Shown here one piece after another: positions 4,963 through 6,454 of a stretch of DNA of 6,454 bases. The notes beneath the pieces were generated by a model that had not been told where the DNA came from, ran no database searches, and saw only the letters and a list, made by a program, of their open reading frames with translations. The stretch is from CALXZG01 sp034184445 (GTDB taxonomy: Bacteria > Pseudomonadota > Alphaproteobacteria > CAAHEQ01 > UBA3637): NCBI GenBank assembly GCA_034184445.1, contig JAXFZX010000067.1:1-6454 (forward strand). The letters run 5' to 3'. Within the stretch, counting starts at the first letter, position 1, and each line of letters begins with the position of its first letter. The position numbers and the translations under genes are program-made.

Positions 4963-5370
4963 TTAATATCTTGTTCTATAGGAAGATTTGCAAATTTCCC
5001 CTTCGTATACCCGATTAGGACAAGCATCACATTCTGCTTTTGGAGTTATATAATCCATATCATCATCACAACGCCGACAACCGTTTGATATCACAAGCTC
5101 TCCTTCGGGACATCTTTGACAGTGTCCATCTACAAGCGGTTTTCCATCTGGGCATAAAATGCAGAGATTCCGAAAATAATACCGATTGGGATATTTTTGA
5201 CATTCTTCTTCCGAAATTGCTAATCGAATTTTTGCGCCACTTGCAGCAAAATCACGATGCCCATCAGATTTAAAATCTGAAATCTGTTTTACAAAACAAA
5301 ATATAACTGCACCCAATAGTACTAAAAAAATAAGAGATAGAATATTTATTTTATGTTTTTGTCCTTGCAT
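4963..5370 (-). CDS. Membrane-anchored cysteine-rich protein with CxxC repeats
   Basis: It encodes 135 aa. Residues 8-28 (INILSLIFLVLLGAVIF...) form one membrane helix or uncleaved signal anchor after a short basic start, so the rest should lie in the periplasm. From residue 57 it is Cys-rich: CxxC pairs at 70/73, 84/87, 98/101 and 114/117, with C57 and C127 flanking. The first three pairs are exactly 14 residues apart and share a CPxGxxxxxGxC pattern (LCILCPDGKPLVDG, HCQRCPEGELVISNG). This suggests tandem disulfide-bonded or metal-binding mini-repeats. I know no function; similar Cys-rich repeat proteins seem common in some uncultured gut alphaproteobacteria, but that is memory, not a search. 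The start is supported by GAGGAG about 11 nt before the ATG. It faces the plus-strand genes and has no clear terminator. Confidence 0.75.
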   Translation of the reverse strand: MQGQKHKINILSLIFLVLLGAVIFCFVKQISDFKSDGHRDFAASGAKIRLAISEEECQKYPNRYYFRNLCILCPDGKPLVDGHCQRCPEGELVISNGCRRCDDDMDYITPKAECDACPNRVYEGEICKSSYRTRY

Positions 5371-5401
5371 TATTCAATTTTCTCCTCTGTAGTTTTTAAC
5401 T

Positions 5402-5430
5402 ATAATATCAGGTTATTCTATAAAATACAA
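5402..5430 (-). promoter_or_regulatory. Putative promoter of the Cys-rich gene
   Basis: On the minus strand TTGTAT (complement of 5425-5430) is 17 nt from TATTAT (complement of 5402-5407), which is preceded by TGA as an extended -10. The -35 is weak (3 of 6). The start should be near 5395, with GAGGAG and the ATG at 5370 downstream. Confidence 0.55.
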
Positions 5431-5460
5431 TATACTATTTTATTTAAAATTCATCTTTCA

Positions 5461-5550
5461 GGGCTAATCAGACTTGAACAAATATAATACATTGATTTAT
5501 AAAGAAATAAAACATATGGGTTCGATAAGTTATGGCTTTTTTCTTTGGTG
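5461..5550. repeat. Dispersed repeat, copy D, abutting tRNA-Val(GAC)
   Basis: P1 (GGGCTAATCAGACTTGAAC, 5461-5479) matches 3895-3913 with a few changes. P2 (GGGTTCGATAAGTTATGG, 5518-5535) matches copies B and C. The next bases, TGGCTTTTTTCTTTGGTGG (5532-5550), match TGGCTTTTTGTTTTGGTGG of copy C (4798-4816). In copy C that TGGTGG opens P4; here the same TGGTGG is the 3' end of the tRNA gene on the minus strand. The P3 module and hairpin 5' arm are missing. Confidence 0.65.
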
Positions 5551-5622
5551 GGTGTGGCAAGACTCGAACTTGCGACCTTTACGATGTCAACGTAACGCTC
5601 TAACCACCTGAGCTACACACCC
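5546..5622 (-). tRNA. tRNA-Val (anticodon GAC)
   Basis: The reverse complement folds as a tRNA. The acceptor GGGTGTG pairs with CACACCC, the D stem is GCTC with GAGC, and the T arm is GCAAG-TTCGAGT-CTTGC. The anticodon stem TTACG pairs with CGTAA around TTGACAT, giving anticodon GAC, which reads GUC and GUU. The discriminator is A and CCA is encoded at 5546-5548. No T-run follows on the minus strand, so its 3' processing or termination is not explained by a nearby hairpin. Its 3' end joins repeat copy D directly. Confidence 0.96.
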
Positions 5623-5641
5623 TTCATTAAATGCAGGGATA

Positions 5642-5670
5642 TTTTTACACGATTTTTTTTCTGAATGCAA
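5642..5670 (-). promoter_or_regulatory. Putative promoter of tRNA-Val(GAC)
   Basis: On the minus strand TTGCAT (complement of 5665-5670), a 17-nt spacer and TAAAAA (complement of 5642-5647) place the start near 5635, about 13 nt before the tRNA. It is weaker than the promoter of the other valine tRNA. The same bases form an AATGCAA/TTGCATT inverted repeat at 5664-5685. Confidence 0.5.
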
Positions 5671-5709
5671 GTCTTTTTTTGCATTTTTCGGATTTTTTTA
5701 TTTTTTCTC

Positions 5710-5738
5710 TTTAAAATTGAATAAAAATTTAGTATAGT
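5710..5738 (+). promoter_or_regulatory. Putative promoter giving a leaderless endA mRNA
   Basis: TTTAAA (5710-5715, 4 of 6), a 17-nt spacer and TATAGT (5733-5738, 5 of 6) predict a start at about 5744-5746, on the ATG at 5745. No Shine-Dalgarno sequence is present in the 6 nt between the -10 and the ATG, which agrees with a leaderless transcript. Confidence 0.5.
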
Positions 5739-5744
5739 CCCATT

Positions 5745-6454
5745 ATGACAAAAAAACAAAAAATCATTATTATTTGCCTATTAATCATAGTTGTTATCCT
5801 TTTGCTGTCCCCTGCCCTAATGGCGGATAGCGGCAATACCACCAACGATTCGTTCACACAAGCAAAAAAATATCTGGAAAAACAGATTTATACCGATCAT
5901 CGGACAACTATTTACTGCGGTGCCGAATTTAATGCAAATAAAACCGTCAAACGTCCCAAAGGGTTTATCTCACCGAAATATGAAACCCGTTCAAAAAAGA
6001 TAGAGTGGGAACATGTCGTTCCGGCTGAAAACTTTGGCAGAACTTTCCCCGAATGGCGGGAGGGGCATAAAATTTGTCGCGATAAAAGTGGCCATCCGTT
6101 TAAAGGCAGAAAATGTGCAGAACTTGCTAGCCGAGAGTATCGCCTCATGCAAGCGGATATGTATAACTTATATCCCGCAATCGGATCGGTGAATGCCCTT
6201 CGTCAAAATTATAATTTCACACAATTTCAAGAGGATATACCAAGCTCTTTTGGATCTTGTTTAATGAAAATTCGGGATAAAAAAGCCGAACCTCCCCCCT
6301 CTGCACGTGGTGTAATTGCCAGAACTTATTTATATTTTGAAGGGGCTTATCGTCGCTATCGGATGAGTGATGCCCAAAGGAAACTCATGGAGGTTTGGGA
6401 CAAGACATATCCACTTCAAGATTGGGAATGCGAACGTGCCTGTCGGATTCAACA
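5745..6454 (+). CDS. endA: Endonuclease I (EndA/Vvn-type), 3' end cut by window
   Basis: 236 codons are visible before the edge, and by comparison with EndA (about 235 aa in E. coli) perhaps 15-25 are missing. Residues 1-27 are a signal peptide (basic MTKKQK, a long hydrophobic IIIICLLIIVVILLL, cleavage likely after LMA), so the enzyme should be periplasmic or secreted. It should cut DNA, and in some relatives RNA, without sequence specificity, using a beta-beta-alpha-metal fold. The catalytic segment KIEWEHVVPAENFG (85-98) has E89 and the general-base H90. MYNLYPAIGSVNALRQNY (139-156) supplies the metal-binding N141. The later blocks GSCLMKIRDKKAEPPPSARG, IARTYLYF and DWECERACRI match EndA closely. 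Cysteines at 58, 111, 124, 172, 229 and 233 could form periplasmic disulfides. Likely roles are nutrient or DNA scavenging. It starts with no ribosome site (see the promoter entry). Confidence 0.93.
   Translation, partial: MTKKQKIIIICLLIIVVILLLSPALMADSGNTTNDSFTQAKKYLEKQIYTDHRTTIYCGAEFNANKTVKRPKGFISPKYETRSKKIEWEHVVPAENFGRTFPEWREGHKICRDKSGHPFKGRKCAELASREYRLMQADMYNLYPAIGSVNALRQNYNFTQFQEDIPSSFGSCLMKIRDKKAEPPPSARGVIARTYLYFEGAYRRYRMSDAQRKLMEVWDKTYPLQDWECERACRIQ

Noticed and set aside
5040..5273. Plus-strand frame of 77 codons opposite the Cys-rich gene
   Set aside because: The minus-strand frame has a membrane anchor, regular CxxC repeats and a ribosome site; this one is its shadow.
5664..5688. 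Plus-strand terminator (AATGCAA/TTGCATT with following T residues)
   Set aside because: No plus-strand gene lies upstream for it to end, and half of it is the likely -35 box of tRNA-Val(GAC).
5912..6148. Minus-strand frame of 78 codons inside endA
   Set aside because: It is antisense to the EndA catalytic region, which is clearly coding.

Overview
This is an AT-rich bacterial chromosomal segment with sigma70-type promoters, Shine-Dalgarno sites and tRNAs that encode CCA. Two valine tRNAs (CAC and GAC anticodons), an EndA-type nuclease and a membrane-anchored Cys-rich protein fit a proteobacterium. My guess is an AT-rich, possibly host-associated alphaproteobacterium, but no gene here settles the taxon.

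Layout, left to right. (1) 1-345: three tandem 13-bp repeats, then tRNA-Val(CAC) on the minus strand with its own strong promoter and terminator. (2) 346-1671, minus: a radical SAM protein of unknown substrate. A near-perfect promoter overlies the 5' end of the longest reading frame and moves the start to an internal ATG. (3) 1726-2219: a very AT-rich gap of about 490 bp with four DnaA boxes and AT-rich direct repeats. It is the best candidate here for an origin of replication (oriC). (4) 2220-2702, plus: a GNAT N-acetyltransferase. (5) 2745-5550: an accessory-looking stretch of small genes separated by copies of a mosaic non-coding repeat. It holds a three-gene operon of small charged orphan proteins (2964-3828), a nucleoside 2-deoxyribosyltransferase-like protein (4236-4655) and a membrane-anchored Cys-rich protein (4963-5370, minus). 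Repeat copies A, B, C and D lie before, between and after these units. (6) 5546-5622, minus: tRNA-Val(GAC), whose 3' end abuts repeat copy D. (7) 5745 to the right edge, plus: endA (endonuclease I), apparently read from a leaderless mRNA and cut by the window end.

Each small unit carries its own promoter, and most of those read clearly end in a hairpin terminator. Together with the repeat spacing this looks like a modular accessory insertion between an origin region and a tRNA gene, not one pathway. The most interesting items are the candidate oriC, the repeat family whose 3' module starts exactly where a tRNA 3' end (TGGTGG, the complement of CCACCA) would lie, and the orphan operon.
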